Source: Catenovulum maritimum
GTDB lineage: Bacteria; Pseudomonadota; Gammaproteobacteria; Enterobacterales; Alteromonadaceae
Assembly: GCF_001050375.1 (NCBI RefSeq)
Contig: NZ_KQ130486.1
Span: 60,880 to 124,879, forward strand
Direction of reading: 5' to 3'
Length of the DNA stretch: 64,000 bases
Under the pieces are notes generated by a model that was not told where the DNA came from, did not search any database, and worked only from the letters and a program-made list of their open reading frames with translations. The translations under genes and the position numbers were made by a program. Position 1 is the first letter of the stretch. Every line of letters starts with the position of its first letter. Positions 1 through 10,502 of the stretch are shown one piece after another.

Positions 1-943
1 CGAACTAGACATCGAATTAGAAATAGATTCTGAACCTGAGCTAGCGCTTGAGATAGAAGCAGATACAGATGATGAATTAGACGCCGAACTAGACATCGAC
101 TTAGAAATAGATTCTGAACCTGAACTATCGCTACATATAGAAGCAGATACTGATAATGAATTAGACGTCGACTTAGAAATAGATTCGGAACTTGCACCTG
201 AGCTAGCGCTTGATATAGAAGCAGAGACAGGCGATGAGTTAGACATCGAATTAGAAATAAATTCTGAACTTGAATTGGATGCTACTGCCGCGATTGAAGC
301 AGATTTAAATGAAGAAGTAGAGCCAGATGTTGAGCTTACTCCTAACATCGAATTAAATGCAAATGATGAGCTAACTGAATTAGAAATTGAAGATCTAGCA
401 GAAACCGAAACGCATATAACAACGGCCAATTTAGAGTCCCCTGAACCGGAAAATGCTGATACTAGAGTTGAATCCGTAACAGAGTTTGAACCGATTCTAG
501 ATAAGATGCTATTGGTAATTAAAGATTTAACAGAACAAGTATCTGAATTAACCAACCAAGTTAACCAATTAAAAAATCCGACTCCGAGTAAATCTGATTC
601 ACTCAAACCTAGCGCACAAAAAATGTTCGCGACAGGTGTATATTACGCTAAAAACAAAGATTACATACACGCGGCTAAATGGTTTCGCCGCTCTGCTATG
701 GCTGGACATGGAAAAGCCATGTTCTATCTCGGTATGATGTTTATCAAAGAACAAGGGCTTCCACAGTCTTTAATTCACAGTTATGTATGGATGAGTCTGG
801 CTCAGGTTTATGATGTGTCAGAAGCTAAAGCAGCTAAAAATGAAATTCAGCATAAATTAACGGCTCGAGAGCTAAATTTAGCGCAGCGACTTGCAGCAGA
901 TCGTTATGAAGACATTGAACATGAGTTAATCAAATTACGTTAA
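1..943 (+). CDS. Acidic-repeat, Sel1-like repeat protein (C-terminal part)
   Basis: The frame is open from base 2 to the TAA ending at 943, so this is the 3' part of a larger gene whose start lies outside the window. The first ~90 residues are degenerate acidic repeats of 24-28 residues built on ELDIDLEIDSEPEL-like units; the nucleotide units restart near 8, 92, 164 and 242. Next come more acidic sequence, a short predicted coiled coil (VIKDLTEQVSELTNQVNQL) and a C-terminal Sel1/TPR-like region (AAKWFRRSAMAGHGKAMFYL). Sel1 repeats usually mediate protein-protein contacts. The specific function is unknown. An internal TTG at 275 could be mistaken for a start, but there is no reason to begin there. 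Confidence 0.7.
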   Translation, partial: ELDIELEIDSEPELALEIEADTDDELDAELDIDLEIDSEPELSLHIEADTDNELDVDLEIDSELAPELALDIEAETGDELDIELEINSELELDATAAIEADLNEEVEPDVELTPNIELNANDELTELEIEDLAETETHITTANLESPEPENADTRVESVTEFEPILDKMLLVIKDLTEQVSELTNQVNQLKNPTPSKSDSLKPSAQKMFATGVYYAKNKDYIHAAKWFRRSAMAGHGKAMFYLGMMFIKEQGLPQSLIHSYVWMSLAQVYDVSEAKAAKNEIQHKLTARELNLAQRLAADRYEDIEHELIKLR

Positions 944-1042
944 TAGCCAAAAGTGTTTAAACTAAAGCCAATATATACAAATTAAATAGCCGCATATTTT
1001 GCAGCTATTTATAGGTATTTTTTATCCAGTGTTGAAGTTGAA

Positions 1043-1969
1043 TTAACGCTTCTTACGCTTCTTAAATTTCGTTTTTCTTAGTGCGTCTTTCTCTGCTTTC
1101 TCAGCCTTAATTCTGTCAACTTCAACCTGCTCAGCAATACACATTTCAGGCGTTTCCATTGAAATTGGCCCCAACACCATTTCACGTAGTTCCGTTAATA
1201 AAATTTTTGCCGCTTTATTAATTTCAACTCGACCACCAGAGCGTAAACAGCCTCTCCTTTTACCAACTTGCTCTAAAAACTCATAACCGTTTGGTGCGAG
1301 CTCTTCGATTTCATATCGACTTTGGATAACATCTGGGTAAGCTTCGAGTAAGTAATCACCAGCATAAGTCGCAATATCATCTAATTCAAAAGCCGTCTCT
1401 TTAATAGCACCAGTCACAGCTAGCCTATAACCTGAATTTTCATTTTCAATTTTAGGCCACAGCATACCTGGGGTATCGAACAACGTAATATTGTGTCCAA
1501 TATTAATTTTTTGTTGAGACTTTGTCACAGCAGGTTCATTACCCGTTTTCGCAATCGTTCGCTGTGCTAGCGCATTAATGGTTGTCGATTTACCAACATT
1601 TGGAATACCCGCAATTAAAGCTCTAATCGGCTTACCCTCAGAACCTTTATTTGGTACTAATTCTTGGCAAAGCTTAATCAATTTTTGCATTGCATCTGTT
1701 TTTTTAGCATTAACAGCAATGGCGTCAGTGTTTTTAGTGCTTTTAAAATGTTCAATCCATAAAGCCGTTATTGCTTCATCTGCTAAATCAGATTTATTCA
1801 ATAATTTAATGCAAGGCTTATCACGGCGAATACTCGCTATCATAGGGTTTTCACTGCTGTAAGGAATACGCGCATCTAAAACTTCTATAATTAAATCTAT
1901 GTCAGACATAATTTCTTTGATTTCTTTTTGCGCTTTATGCATGTGGCCTGGATACCAGTTAATTGCCAT
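1043..1969 (-). CDS. ylqF: Ribosome biogenesis GTPase YlqF/RbgA
   Basis: 308-residue circularly permuted GTPase of the YlqF/RbgA/YawG family, which helps assemble the large ribosomal subunit. The N-terminus MAINWYPGHMHKA is typical of the family. Motifs occur in permuted order: G4 (LLNKSDL) precedes the P-loop (GIPNVGKST) and G3 (DTPGML). The C-terminus is very basic (KFKKRKKR), fitting RNA contact. A longer frame reaches 2020, but the ATG at 1969 has an AGAGG Shine-Dalgarno just upstream and matches the family N-terminus. It stands alone between the oad terminator and the Sel1-like gene. Confidence 0.92.
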   Translation of the reverse strand: MAINWYPGHMHKAQKEIKEIMSDIDLIIEVLDARIPYSSENPMIASIRRDKPCIKLLNKSDLADEAITALWIEHFKSTKNTDAIAVNAKKTDAMQKLIKLCQELVPNKGSEGKPIRALIAGIPNVGKSTTINALAQRTIAKTGNEPAVTKSQQKINIGHNITLFDTPGMLWPKIENENSGYRLAVTGAIKETAFELDDIATYAGDYLLEAYPDVIQSRYEIEELAPNGYEFLEQVGKRRGCLRSGGRVEINKAAKILLTELREMVLGPISMETPEMCIAEQVEVDRIKAEKAEKDALRKTKFKKRKKR

Positions 1970-2074
1970 GCGAACCTCTATAAAATTATTAATTCGTGTT
2001 AAATTTACGATTACAAACACTGCTTACTTCGCCATCCTCGGCTTCACAGCATAAGCATTAAGTATATCCATATA

Positions 2075-2105
2075 CAAAAAAACCGCTCGTTGAGCGGTTT
2101 TTTTA
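2075..2105 (-). terminator. Rho-independent terminator of oadGAB
   Basis: Inverted repeat AACCGCTC/GAGCGGTT with a 3-base loop, flanked by A and T runs on both sides. It lies 18 bases beyond the oadB stop on the minus strand, so it most likely ends the oadGAB transcript. Confidence 0.85.
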
Positions 2106-2122
2106 GTTAAGCAAACATCAGT

Positions 2123-3262
2123 CTATAATGGTGGTGCAACTAAAGCTAATAATATACCTGCGGCAACAGCTGAACCAAGTACACCAGCAACATTAGGGCC
2201 CATAGCATGCATTAACAAGAAGTTATGCGGGTTTGCTTCTAAGCCGACCTTGTTCACTACTCGTGCCGCCATAGGTACAGCAGAAACCCCTGCTGCGCCG
2301 ATGAGTGGATTAATTTTACCGCCAGATAATTTACTCATTAATTTGGCCATAAGTACACCACAAGCAGTACCAATAGCAAATGCAACCGCACCTAAAGCTA
2401 AAATACCAAGTGTTTCAACTGTTAAAAATTCTTCTGCCGATAGCTTAGAGCCAACGGACAAACCTAAGAAAATAGTAACAATATTAATTAATTCGTTTTG
2501 TGCTGTTTTACTTAAGCGGTCAACCACACCACACTCACGCATTAAATTACCTAAACAGAACATACCAACTAATGGTGTAGCAGCTGGTAAAAATAAGATA
2601 GTCCCCATTAATACCATAAGTGGGAAAATCATTTTCTCTTTAGCTGATACAGGGCGTAATTGTTCCATCACAATTTTACGCTCTTTCTCATTCGTTAAAG
2701 CTTTCATAATTGGCGGCTGGATAATAGGTACCAAGGCCATATATGAGTATGCTGCAACAGCAATCGCACCGAGTAAATCAGGCGCCAGCTTAGACGCTAA
2801 GAAAATAGCCGTAGGACCATCCGCACCACCGATAATCGCGATAGCAGAAGCGTCAGCTAAGGTAAAATCAAAGCCTGGGATAAAGTTAAGTAAAATAGCG
2901 CCAAATAAAGTCGCGAAGATACCGGTTTGCGCAGCTGCACCTAATAACAACATTTTAGGATTAGCGATTAACGCACCAAAGTCAGTCATTGCGCCCACGC
3001 CCATAAAGATAAGCAGTGGGAAAATACCAGAGCCAATACCAATTTGGTATGTGTAATATAACAAACCGCCTGGTTCAGCAAGGCCCGCGACAGGGATATT
3101 AGTTAATACTGCACCAAAGCCAATTGGTAACAATAACAGTGGTTCAAATTTCTTTGAGATGGCTAGATAAAGCAAACCTAAACCAACAAGCATCATGACA
3201 ATTTGAGCCCATTGGAAGTTTGCTAAACCAGTAGATTCCCAAAGTATGTTAAGACCTTCCAT
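2123..3262 (-). CDS. oadB: Oxaloacetate decarboxylase beta subunit (Na+ pump)
   Basis: 379-residue polytopic inner-membrane protein of the OadB/GcdB/MmdB family. This subunit decarboxylates carboxybiotin and couples the reaction to sodium export. The sequence is a series of hydrophobic helices and contains the conserved GGADGPTAI and [15 protein letters not shown] segments. It is the last gene of a minus-strand oadG-oadA-oadB operon, 10 bases after oadA and followed by a strong terminator. Confidence 0.95.
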   Translation of the reverse strand: MEGLNILWESTGLANFQWAQIVMMLVGLGLLYLAISKKFEPLLLLPIGFGAVLTNIPVAGLAEPGGLLYYTYQIGIGSGIFPLLIFMGVGAMTDFGALIANPKMLLLGAAAQTGIFATLFGAILLNFIPGFDFTLADASAIAIIGGADGPTAIFLASKLAPDLLGAIAVAAYSYMALVPIIQPPIMKALTNEKERKIVMEQLRPVSAKEKMIFPLMVLMGTILFLPAATPLVGMFCLGNLMRECGVVDRLSKTAQNELINIVTIFLGLSVGSKLSAEEFLTVETLGILALGAVAFAIGTACGVLMAKLMSKLSGGKINPLIGAAGVSAVPMAARVVNKVGLEANPHNFLLMHAMGPNVAGVLGSAVAAGILLALVAPPL

Positions 3263-3272
3263 CTAACAACCC

Positions 3273-5063
3273 TTACGCTACACTGATCATTGGGTCGCCA
3301 GTTTGCACTGCATCACCCGTTTTAACATGAACATCGGTAACTTCACCGTCTTTACTTGCACGGATTTCAGTTTCCATCTTCATTGCTTCCATAATAATAA
3401 CAACATCGCCAGCAACAACATGGTCACCCGGTTTTACATTAACTGTAAAGATGTTGCCAGATAATGGCGCATTTAAAGTTTCGGCTGCTGATACAGAAGC
3501 TGATTGAGGGACAGTTTCATCTGCGCCTGCAACGACTTTAACATCTTCAATTGCGCCATTTGGTGCAACATCAACACTATAAACTTTACCGTCAACTCGA
3601 ACACTATATGATGCTGGTTCGCCTGCCGCTGGTTGAGCTACAGCACTTGGAGCAGCTTTAACTGTTTCATCTTCACCAGTTGGAGCTGGTTCAAATGCAT
3701 CTGGGTTGTTACGGTTTTCGATAAATTTCAAACCGATTTGCGGGAATAAAGCATAAGTTAATACATCATCTACTTTTTCATCGGCTAAAGTAAGTGATTT
3801 TGCCGCAGCTTCTTTTTCTAACTCAGCAGTTAAAGCGGCTAATTCAGGCTCTAACACGTCAGCAGGGCGACAAGTAATAGGCTCTGCGCCTTCTAATACT
3901 CTTTCCAATAATTCTTTATTAACAGGTGCCGCAGTTGCGCCGTATTCACCTTTTAATACACCAGCTGTTTCTTTAGTGATAGATTTGTATCTTTCACCCG
4001 TTAAAACGTTTAATACAGCTTGGGTACCAACAATTTGTGAAGTCGGTGTAACTAATGGAATGAAACCTAAATCTTCACGTACACGTGGGATTTCTTTTAA
4101 CACTGCATCTAGTTTATCCGCTGCACCTTGCTCTTTTAACTGGCTTTCCATGTTAGTTAACATGCCGCCTGGAACTTGAGCAGTTAGGATACGTGCGTCA
4201 ACGCCTTTTAATGCGCCTTCAAATTTCGCATATTTTTTACGAATATCGCGGAAGTAAGTTGCAACTTCTTCCATTTCAGCTAGGTCAATACCAGTATCAC
4301 GCTCTGTACCTTCAACAATAGAAACAATCGTTTCAGTTGCAGAATGGCCATATGTCATACTCATAGATGAGACTGCTGTATCTAACATATCTATGCCAGC
4401 ATCAATTGCTTTCATGTATGTTGCAGTGCTTAAACCTGTTGTAGCATGACATTGCATTGCAATTGGCACATCAACAGTTTCTTTTAAGCGAGTTACTAAT
4501 TCTTCAACAACGTAAGGTTTTAATAAACCTGCCATGTCTTTAATACATATTGAATGAACACCCATGTCTTCAAGTTCACGAGCCATATCAATCCACATGT
4601 CCATAGTATGAACAGGGCTTACTGTATACGACATTGTACCTTGAGCATGCGCGCCTTGCTTAATTGCCGCTTTTACAGCAGTTTGCAAGTTGCGAACGTC
4701 ATTCATAGCATCAAAAATACGGAAAACATCTACACCGTTAGCGTGTGCACGTTCAACAAATTTCTCAACTACGTCATCAGCATAGTGACGGTAACCAAGT
4801 AAATTTTGACCACGTAGCAACATTTGTTGCTTAGTGTTCGGCATCGCTTTTTTAAGTTCGCGAATACGAACCCAAGGATCTTCACCTAGATATCGAATGC
4901 ATGAGTCAAATGTTGCGCCACCCCAGCTTTCTATTGACCAGTAGCCTAATTTGTCTAATTTTTCTGCGATAGGAAGCATGTCATCAAGGCGAAAGCGAGT
5001 CGCTAAGATTGACTGATGAGCGTCTCGTAAAACGACGTCGGTAATCGCTAGAGGTTTAGTCAT
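3273..5063 (-). CDS. oadA: Oxaloacetate decarboxylase alpha subunit
   Basis: 596-residue cytoplasmic biotin enzyme. The N-terminal carboxyltransferase domain (about residues 1-290) opens with [10 protein letters not shown], whose Asp ligates the catalytic metal. A conserved carboxylase domain follows, then an Ala/Pro-rich hinge (about 465-490) and a C-terminal biotinyl domain with EAMKMET, the Lys near 562 carrying biotin. It transfers CO2 from oxaloacetate to biotin, giving pyruvate. The operon partners OadG and OadB make this the sodium-pumping enzyme rather than a soluble carboxylase. Confidence 0.96.
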   Translation of the reverse strand: MTKPLAITDVVLRDAHQSILATRFRLDDMLPIAEKLDKLGYWSIESWGGATFDSCIRYLGEDPWVRIRELKKAMPNTKQQMLLRGQNLLGYRHYADDVVEKFVERAHANGVDVFRIFDAMNDVRNLQTAVKAAIKQGAHAQGTMSYTVSPVHTMDMWIDMARELEDMGVHSICIKDMAGLLKPYVVEELVTRLKETVDVPIAMQCHATTGLSTATYMKAIDAGIDMLDTAVSSMSMTYGHSATETIVSIVEGTERDTGIDLAEMEEVATYFRDIRKKYAKFEGALKGVDARILTAQVPGGMLTNMESQLKEQGAADKLDAVLKEIPRVREDLGFIPLVTPTSQIVGTQAVLNVLTGERYKSITKETAGVLKGEYGATAAPVNKELLERVLEGAEPITCRPADVLEPELAALTAELEKEAAAKSLTLADEKVDDVLTYALFPQIGLKFIENRNNPDAFEPAPTGEDETVKAAPSAVAQPAAGEPASYSVRVDGKVYSVDVAPNGAIEDVKVVAGADETVPQSASVSAAETLNAPLSGNIFTVNVKPGDHVVAGDVVIIMEAMKMETEIRASKDGEVTDVHVKTGDAVQTGDPMISVA

Positions 5064-5081
5064 GATAAATCTCCTGCCTAA

Positions 5082-5339
5082 TTATTTATGATCTTGACGA
5101 TATTGGTGAACAGCTGCGGATATTGCAGCAACAACTTTGTCATCTTTGACATTTTTTTGAACGTTTCTTGTTCTACTAGGTGTTTTAACCGATGTAGAGG
5201 CCGGCGCATCGCCACCGACAAGTTTCGACATTAGGTTAATACAGACAATAAGTAAACCTAAAAACAAAAATACTGAAACCATACCAACAAGTAGTAAGTT
5301 AGCAGCTTCAAGTAAAATTGAGCCTATATTGTTTTCCAT
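5082..5339 (-). CDS. oadG: Oxaloacetate decarboxylase gamma subunit
   Basis: 85-residue protein with one N-terminal transmembrane helix (about 12-35) and a charged cytoplasmic tail, the usual OadG layout. OadG anchors the alpha subunit to the membrane complex; some family members bind zinc through the tail. The ATG at 5339 (MENNIGSILL) is preferred over the TTG at 5351 because GAAG sits six bases upstream. It is the first gene of the operon, 18 bases before oadA. Confidence 0.88.
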   Translation of the reverse strand: MENNIGSILLEAANLLLVGMVSVFLFLGLLIVCINLMSKLVGGDAPASTSVKTPSRTRNVQKNVKDDKVVAAISAAVHQYRQDHK

Positions 5340-5351
5340 AATAATCTTCAA

Positions 5352-5764
5352 CTAAATTAATAATGTTCAACAGATAACACTCAAACGTATAAAATTCAAC
5401 CATTGTTTTATTTTACAATCGTAAAACAAGTTCGAATGTCTATCTAAGAATTATGATAATAAACTTTAGCCAGTATAAATCTTCGCTAAGCTTATTAAAA
5501 CTAAAATTAACCTAACTTGGTAAAACTTATTAACCCTAGCGAGCGCAAGCTACAGGTGCTAAGCAGAAATACCGAAAAGGGTAAAATATATACAACGAAG
5601 AATTTGTCTATTGAATATTAGGACTAAAACTGCAAACAAATTCAGCGTTTTCAATTGGAGTTAACTATTATTTAACTCTAAGGCTTATAAAAGTAACTTA
5701 TTGCCTTTACAATTTATTCAACACTGCTCATTTACTGTTAATCAAGTTTTGATAAACTGAGAAG
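5352..5764. other. Intergenic region upstream of oadG
   Basis: About 410 AT-rich bases with no convincing coding frame. It should hold the oadGAB promoter on the minus strand. The only structure noted is a perfect 6+6 inverted repeat, TTTTACAATCGTAAAA (5411-5426), about 75 bases upstream of oadG, which could be an operator. No regulator can be assigned. Confidence 0.4.
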
Positions 5765-5841
5765 TGGCGCGCGTGGAAGGATTCGAACCTCCGACCGCCT
5801 GGTTCGTAGCCAGGTACTCTATCCAGCTGAGCTACACGCGC
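5765..5841 (-). tRNA. tRNA-Arg (anticodon ACG)
   Basis: 77-nt cloverleaf on the minus strand with encoded CCA. The acceptor is GCGCGTG/CACGCGC, the anticodon loop CTACGAA (anticodon ACG, wobble A normally deaminated to inosine), and the T-loop TTCGAAT. It reads CGN codons and is the distal gene of a Ser-Arg-Arg cluster. Confidence 0.97.
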
Positions 5842-5863
5842 ATCTTTGAAACTAAATAAATAA

Positions 5864-5940
5864 TGGCGCGCGTGGAAGGATTCGAACCTCCGACCGCCTG
5901 GTTCGTAGCCAGGTACTCTATCCAGCTGAGCTACACGCGC
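5864..5940 (-). tRNA. tRNA-Arg (anticodon ACG), second copy
   Basis: The 77-nt sequence matches the neighbouring tRNA-Arg at 5765-5841 throughout, including anticodon loop CTACGAA and encoded CCA. Only 22 bases separate the copies, a tandem duplication of the sort common for tRNA-Arg(ACG) downstream of tRNA-Ser(GCU) in gammaproteobacteria. Confidence 0.97.
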
Positions 5941-5960
5941 ACTTTATTTATTTTACGAAA

Positions 5961-6054
5961 TGGCGGTGAGAGAGGGATTCGAACCCTCGATAGAGCTACA
6001 AACCCTATACTCCCTTAGCAGGGGAGCGCCTTCGGCCGCTCGGCCATCTCACCG
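5961..6054 (-). tRNA. tRNA-Ser (anticodon GCU)
   Basis: 94-nt class II tRNA with a long variable arm, acceptor GGTGAGA/TCTCACC and encoded CCA. The anticodon loop is CTGCTAA, giving GCU, which reads AGC/AGU. It is promoter-proximal in the cluster. Confidence 0.97.
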
Positions 6055-6068
6055 TTTCGTGGGTGCGC

Positions 6069-6096
6069 ATATTAAAGAATCTGAAATTATTGTCAA
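6069..6096 (-). promoter_or_regulatory. Sigma-70 promoter of the Ser-Arg-Arg tRNA cluster
   Basis: On the minus strand a perfect -35 TTGACA (6091-6096) is followed after 16 bases by TAATAT (6069-6074) and then a GC-rich discriminator GCGCACCC. That pattern is typical of growth-rate and stringently controlled stable-RNA promoters. It lies 15 bases upstream of tRNA-Ser. Confidence 0.8.
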
Positions 6097-6864
6097 ACCT
6101 TTTTAGCTAAATTTCTCACTTTTTCTTAATTAATTTTTAATTTAACCCAATTACGCTTATAAATTCAGCAAACTGTTCAATTTAACTTCAACTTAGGCAT
6201 TTTAGCCCCTGTTTCACACGCGATAACTGGTCTAAATATGAGCTTGCTTTTAATCTAGTTAAGTTTTTATTTTTAAATTTACGCTTCGATATCATCAAAA
6301 TAAACTAACGAGTGAAAAACTTATAAAAATTAAAGCGTCCGTCAGTGTGAGTCTTTGGATTATTTTTGAACAATATGCTGCTTGGTTCATTAATAGAGCA
6401 GAATAATTAGGGTTTTGTGCCACTCGTCTGAGATTTAAATCTAACTTCACCTGCCCGGTTAAGCAAATAGACGACATCCCCTCCTCTTAGCCTTCAATGT
6501 CAATTGATCTGATTCGCCCAAATTCAAAATTTAACTAAACCCCAATTATCTTCTGGCTATAATTTTTAATTTTCAGTTATTAATTCGTTTGAACATCTCG
6601 CATTAGTCAACTGGGGCTAGTGCGTTTGTTCAACAGAGAAACGATAAATGAAAATGAGTCATCAGTATAATGTACATAAAAAGCAGGGATTGAATACATT
6701 AACAAAGAAAAACGTATGATTTAGCCTGCACGCCTTGGCTTCAAACATCACCCTAGGGCAACAATCGACATTTAGGGCCTTGCATCGAGGGTATGAGAGG
6801 GTATATAGAGAAGCCGCTAAATATGCGTATAGCGGCTGGTATACTTACTTTGATTCTAGGTTAT
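6097..6864. other. Long intergenic region before the sulfatase gene end
   Basis: About 770 bases without a gene I can support. A 60-codon minus-strand frame (6295-6477) has a purine-rich GGAGG-like stretch before its ATG, but no recognisable protein features. An inverted repeat AGCCGCTA-N10-TAGCGGCT (6812-6837) lies about 28 bases beyond the sulfatase stop. It may help end that transcript, but no T-run follows it. Confidence 0.4.
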
Positions 6865-8292
6865 CTAGTCTGATGAAGGTATCCATTTTTGTAAATCAGA
6901 CATAACTGACAGGTATTTCTTATTCCCGGCAAGATTATTGTATTCTCTAGGATCATTATTGTGATCATAAAGCTCCCGACTACCATCATCGTATTGAATG
7001 TAATTCCAGTTTTTGTAACGAATGGAATGGTTTTTTGGGTAATAAGTTACAACAGCTGGGTAAGGCCATTCCATATTAGGTTGCTTTAACAAAGGGACTA
7101 GGCTTTTGCCACCCAATTTGTGATTCGTATCTTCATCCACATTGACTAAGTCTATTACGGTTGGGTAAACACTTAATAATGAAACTGGTTGATCTATTCT
7201 GGCTGGTTTCACGCCCGGTGCTTTAATAATATAAGGCGCATTAGTTGCTTGATGCCAAAGTGAAAATTTTTCCCATCTTTGTTTAGTGCCCACTTGGAAC
7301 CCATGATCACTCCATAATACGACAACCGTATTATCTTTATATTTGCTCTGCTCTAAGCCTTCTAAAATACGTCCAATACAATCATCTGCAAAAGTAGTGC
7401 TGGCTAAGTAAGCTTGAACGGCACGTTTCCATTCAGCCTTATCCGATATCACTTTACGAGCAAAACTAGTAGACCAATTATTACGCTGTCTTTTCGGTAT
7501 GTCTTGCATATCATCAGCAGGCGATTCTGGTAATTCTATTGATTCAATTGGATACATATCAAAATACTTTTGAGGTGAATGAGGTCTAAAAATACCACAG
7601 CCTAAGAAGAATGGTTTATCGTGTGACTTTTGTAAAAAGTCATAGCAATACTCTGCCGTTTGCCAGTCGCCTGTTTGCTCCGTTTTATCTGGAATAGCCC
7701 CCCAGATCCCATGCTCTCTTATATAGGGGCTAATTTTTTTCCCTTCGAAAGTTGCAGCACCTTTTAACCAAGCTGCATGACCATCTTTATCTTGGTAATG
7801 CTGGCCACCACCAGTTCCAGTTAACACTTTAGCTTGCTCGTTCCAAGAAATATCATCTGATAAAGGCTTAGCATTTTGACTTCTACCTCTTGGATGATGA
7901 AATAACTTACCTGCACCAGCAGCATAGTAGCCGTTTTTTCTAAGCAGTTGCGGTAGCGTAACTCTGTTTTGACCACCAGGCATTTTTCTAAAATTACCTT
8001 CATTTTTATGTTGGCCTGTCACTTCAGGTCTTTGTCCAGTCATCACTGCAACACGAGAAGGATTACATGCAGGTACAACCGCATGCGCATTAGTAAACTG
8101 AACGCCTTGAGCTGCTAAACTATCAATATTAGGTGTTTTAGCTTTTCCTCCCCAAGATTCTGGCCAATTATTTAAATCATCTACCGCTATCATCAAAACG
8201 TTTAGAGGTTTATCACTATTTGCGACAACAGGTTCGGCTATCGATAATCCAGCTAAGGCTATTAATGCAGCCGATAAAGATTTTAGTTTCAA
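6865..8292 (-). CDS. Secreted sulfatase (type I, formylglycine-dependent)
   Basis: 475-residue arylsulfatase-superfamily enzyme with an N-terminal signal peptide (hydrophobic 7-19, likely cleavage near residue 25). The metal-binding pair DD is at 38-39. The maturation motif CNPSR has Cys76, the residue oxidised to formylglycine by an anaerobic or aerobic maturase. A further metal site is in VLWSDHGFQVG. The overall pattern resembles the iduronate-2-sulfatase-like S1 subfamilies of algal-polysaccharide degraders; the substrate cannot be read from sequence. Translation starts at TTG (8292) behind AGGAAG. It lies 35 bases downstream of a chemoreceptor gene on the same strand. Confidence 0.9.
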   Translation of the reverse strand: MKLKSLSAALIALAGLSIAEPVVANSDKPLNVLMIAVDDLNNWPESWGGKAKTPNIDSLAAQGVQFTNAHAVVPACNPSRVAVMTGQRPEVTGQHKNEGNFRKMPGGQNRVTLPQLLRKNGYYAAGAGKLFHHPRGRSQNAKPLSDDISWNEQAKVLTGTGGGQHYQDKDGHAAWLKGAATFEGKKISPYIREHGIWGAIPDKTEQTGDWQTAEYCYDFLQKSHDKPFFLGCGIFRPHSPQKYFDMYPIESIELPESPADDMQDIPKRQRNNWSTSFARKVISDKAEWKRAVQAYLASTTFADDCIGRILEGLEQSKYKDNTVVVLWSDHGFQVGTKQRWEKFSLWHQATNAPYIIKAPGVKPARIDQPVSLLSVYPTVIDLVNVDEDTNHKLGGKSLVPLLKQPNMEWPYPAVVTYYPKNHSIRYKNWNYIQYDDGSRELYDHNNDPREYNNLAGNKKYLSVMSDLQKWIPSSD

Positions 8293-8327
8293 TTTATTAC
8301 TTCCTATAGATAGTCAGATTAATCTAG

Positions 8328-10349
8328 TTAACTGATTTTAAATTCATTCACACAAGTTTTTAATTGCTCACCAGTTTCAACTAACTGCTCACAAGCTTGC
8401 TGGTTTTCATGAGCCTGTCCAGCCATTTGCTGTGCATCAGCTTTAATTGCATGAACCCTTTCATTAATTTCATTTGCCACACTCGTTTGCTCTTCTGCAG
8501 CAGTTGCAATTTGGATCGACATATCAGAGATAGCATCTAGCTCTTCTCTTAAACCCGAGAAGGCTTCTACACTATCCACAACCACTTTAATCGCTTCTTC
8601 TCCTTTACTCTGCAGAGCTAACATATTGGTCACAGCACTATTAGACCCTGCTAGTAAGGTCTCTATTTGCTCGCGAATTTGTTTAGTCGACTCTTGAGTA
8701 CGGCTTGCTAGCCCTCTAACTTCATCTGCAACAACCGCAAAACCCCGTCCTTGCTCTCCCGCTCTAGCAGCTTCTATCGCAGCATTGAGTGCCAATAGAT
8801 TAGTTTGCTCTGCGATGCCTTGGATCACATTTAAAACTGTACTTATGGTGTTGGTTTCATCATTCAGCTTTTCGACCACTAAGCTGGTTTTGCCTAGTTC
8901 ATCAATTAGCTGTTCCATTAAGTGGCGGCCACTATTGGCTACTTCAGCACTTTGTACTGACGTTTGATGCGCTCTTTGCACTGCATCGGTGGTTAGGTGT
9001 GAATTTTGTGCAACTTCACCAATCGAAGCTGTCATTTCATTAACTGCAACAGAAACATTATCTGTCGCTTCATTTTGATTGTCTGTATTGCGCATAGTTT
9101 GCTGCATGGCTGTTGCAACATTATCTGTGATCCCAGCCACAAAGTGCGTGTGCTTATCAATTTGTTGCAAAGCTTGGTCTACACTAGCAAGTAAATAATT
9201 CAGCGCTTTATTCACTTCAGCAACTTCATCAGTTCCTTTAACTGTTACCCGGTAGCTCATATCTTTAGTTTGAGATACATGGTGACAGGCTTTCACTAGG
9301 CGGGCTAACGGCTTACTAATACTCAGAATAATTAGATAAGAAACGACTGTGATAACTAAAAGCAACGAAACTAAAACTATGGCTATAGTTGTCAGATTTG
9401 ATTCCGCCTGCTCTAACTGCTCAGTTAAAGATTGGTTAATTTCATCTAAAACTATCTTTTGTGCTTGATTGTAATAATTTAATGCAGTGGTAGCGATTTC
9501 AAACCAATGTTCAGCTGTAATTGGTAGCTTTATTTTGAAATCATTTTTATGGAAGTCGGTTTTTAATTGTTTCTTAAATTGATTTAATTCAACAAAATGA
9601 TCATGCTGAAATCCATCATTGATGAAATCCCTAACTGAAGAGGATGCATTTCTTTGGAACAGACCATTGTAGGCATTTAACGTAGATTCAATGGTAATAT
9701 AGTGCCAATAACGACCTACACTGAACGGTCCTTTTTTCACAGCTGCACTAAAAATAAGACCACGTTGCTCACTGATAATATCTTTTGATTGCAATAAATA
9801 GTATAGAGAAGTTGCAGTTAGTGAGACTTGTTTATTATCTGAAAGATTGATAATTTCTTCTATTAAATTTATCAGTTGGAAGTTACGAGCCTTGTAGCTA
9901 TAGAAAGTGAAACCTTTGTCGCCAAATTTATTTTGCAGATTATCGACCGCATCACGGGCCAGCTCTAATTCAGATAAATTCGTTCTAAAATCCGATAGCT
10001 TTCGATAAAAATCTTCCAGTTTTTGAAATTCAGGTGTAGCATCAATAAAATGATTAAACTCATTAATCAATCTATCGACTTCTTTGCGCTGGGATCGGAC
10101 CTCATTAGAATATTGTCTTTTATTCGTGTGGTAGTAACCAAAAGAAAAATCTCTTTCTTCTTCTAATGCTGACAGTAAAACAGCCCCTTTATTAACAAAA
10201 TCCATCAATAAGCTTAGGTGGCGGATATTGGTTTTTTTATCTGAAGCGTCTTGGTATTTTTCGTACGATAAAATACAAACCACGAGTAAAGGTAACAAAG
10301 CAATTACCAAAACACGGGTCATTATTTTCATATTATTGAGAAAATGCAT
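8328..10349 (-). CDS. Methyl-accepting chemotaxis protein with NIT-like sensor
   Basis: 673-residue transmembrane chemoreceptor. The N-terminal helix is followed by a large periplasmic, mostly helical domain with an [15 protein letters not shown] segment resembling NIT (nitrate/nitrite-sensing type) domains. A second membrane helix (about 330-350), a HAMP domain and the methyl-accepting signalling domain follow. The hairpin-tip signature is [20 protein letters not shown]. The ATG at 10349 has GGAGAG just upstream and is preferred over the TTG at 10364. Adjacency to a sulfatase suggests a nutrient-sensing context, but the ligand is unknown. Confidence 0.9.
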   Translation of the reverse strand: MHFLNNMKIMTRVLVIALLPLLVVCILSYEKYQDASDKKTNIRHLSLLMDFVNKGAVLLSALEEERDFSFGYYHTNKRQYSNEVRSQRKEVDRLINEFNHFIDATPEFQKLEDFYRKLSDFRTNLSELELARDAVDNLQNKFGDKGFTFYSYKARNFQLINLIEEIINLSDNKQVSLTATSLYYLLQSKDIISEQRGLIFSAAVKKGPFSVGRYWHYITIESTLNAYNGLFQRNASSSVRDFINDGFQHDHFVELNQFKKQLKTDFHKNDFKIKLPITAEHWFEIATTALNYYNQAQKIVLDEINQSLTEQLEQAESNLTTIAIVLVSLLLVITVVSYLIILSISKPLARLVKACHHVSQTKDMSYRVTVKGTDEVAEVNKALNYLLASVDQALQQIDKHTHFVAGITDNVATAMQQTMRNTDNQNEATDNVSVAVNEMTASIGEVAQNSHLTTDAVQRAHQTSVQSAEVANSGRHLMEQLIDELGKTSLVVEKLNDETNTISTVLNVIQGIAEQTNLLALNAAIEAARAGEQGRGFAVVADEVRGLASRTQESTKQIREQIETLLAGSNSAVTNMLALQSKGEEAIKVVVDSVEAFSGLREELDAISDMSIQIATAAEEQTSVANEINERVHAIKADAQQMAGQAHENQQACEQLVETGEQLKTCVNEFKIS

Positions 10350-10364
10350 TATTACTCTCCACAA

Positions 10365-10502
10365 AATTCAATCTGAGTATACAAACAAAAATGTAACCAG
10401 CTTGTAATATTTATCAGTTAATTTGTAAGAAAATCAACATAAGTTACAAAACTTTATAATTGTAAATTAGTTAGAAATGCTGCAAACACCGTAAGCTTAA
10501 GT
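10365..10502. other. MCP upstream region
   Basis: AT-rich stretch between the chemoreceptor start and the MITE-like element. It presumably holds the MCP promoter on the minus strand; no clear boxes were resolved. Confidence 0.3.

Noticed and set aside
2250..3056. 268-residue frame antisense to oadB
   Set aside because: Low-complexity, Pro/Ser-rich translation of the opposite strand of a well-supported gene.
6295..6477. 60-residue minus-strand frame with a purine-rich GGAGG before its ATG
   Set aside because: No protein-like features or recognisable domain, and the spacing of the ribosome site is poor. It lies in an otherwise empty region, so I treat it as non-coding.
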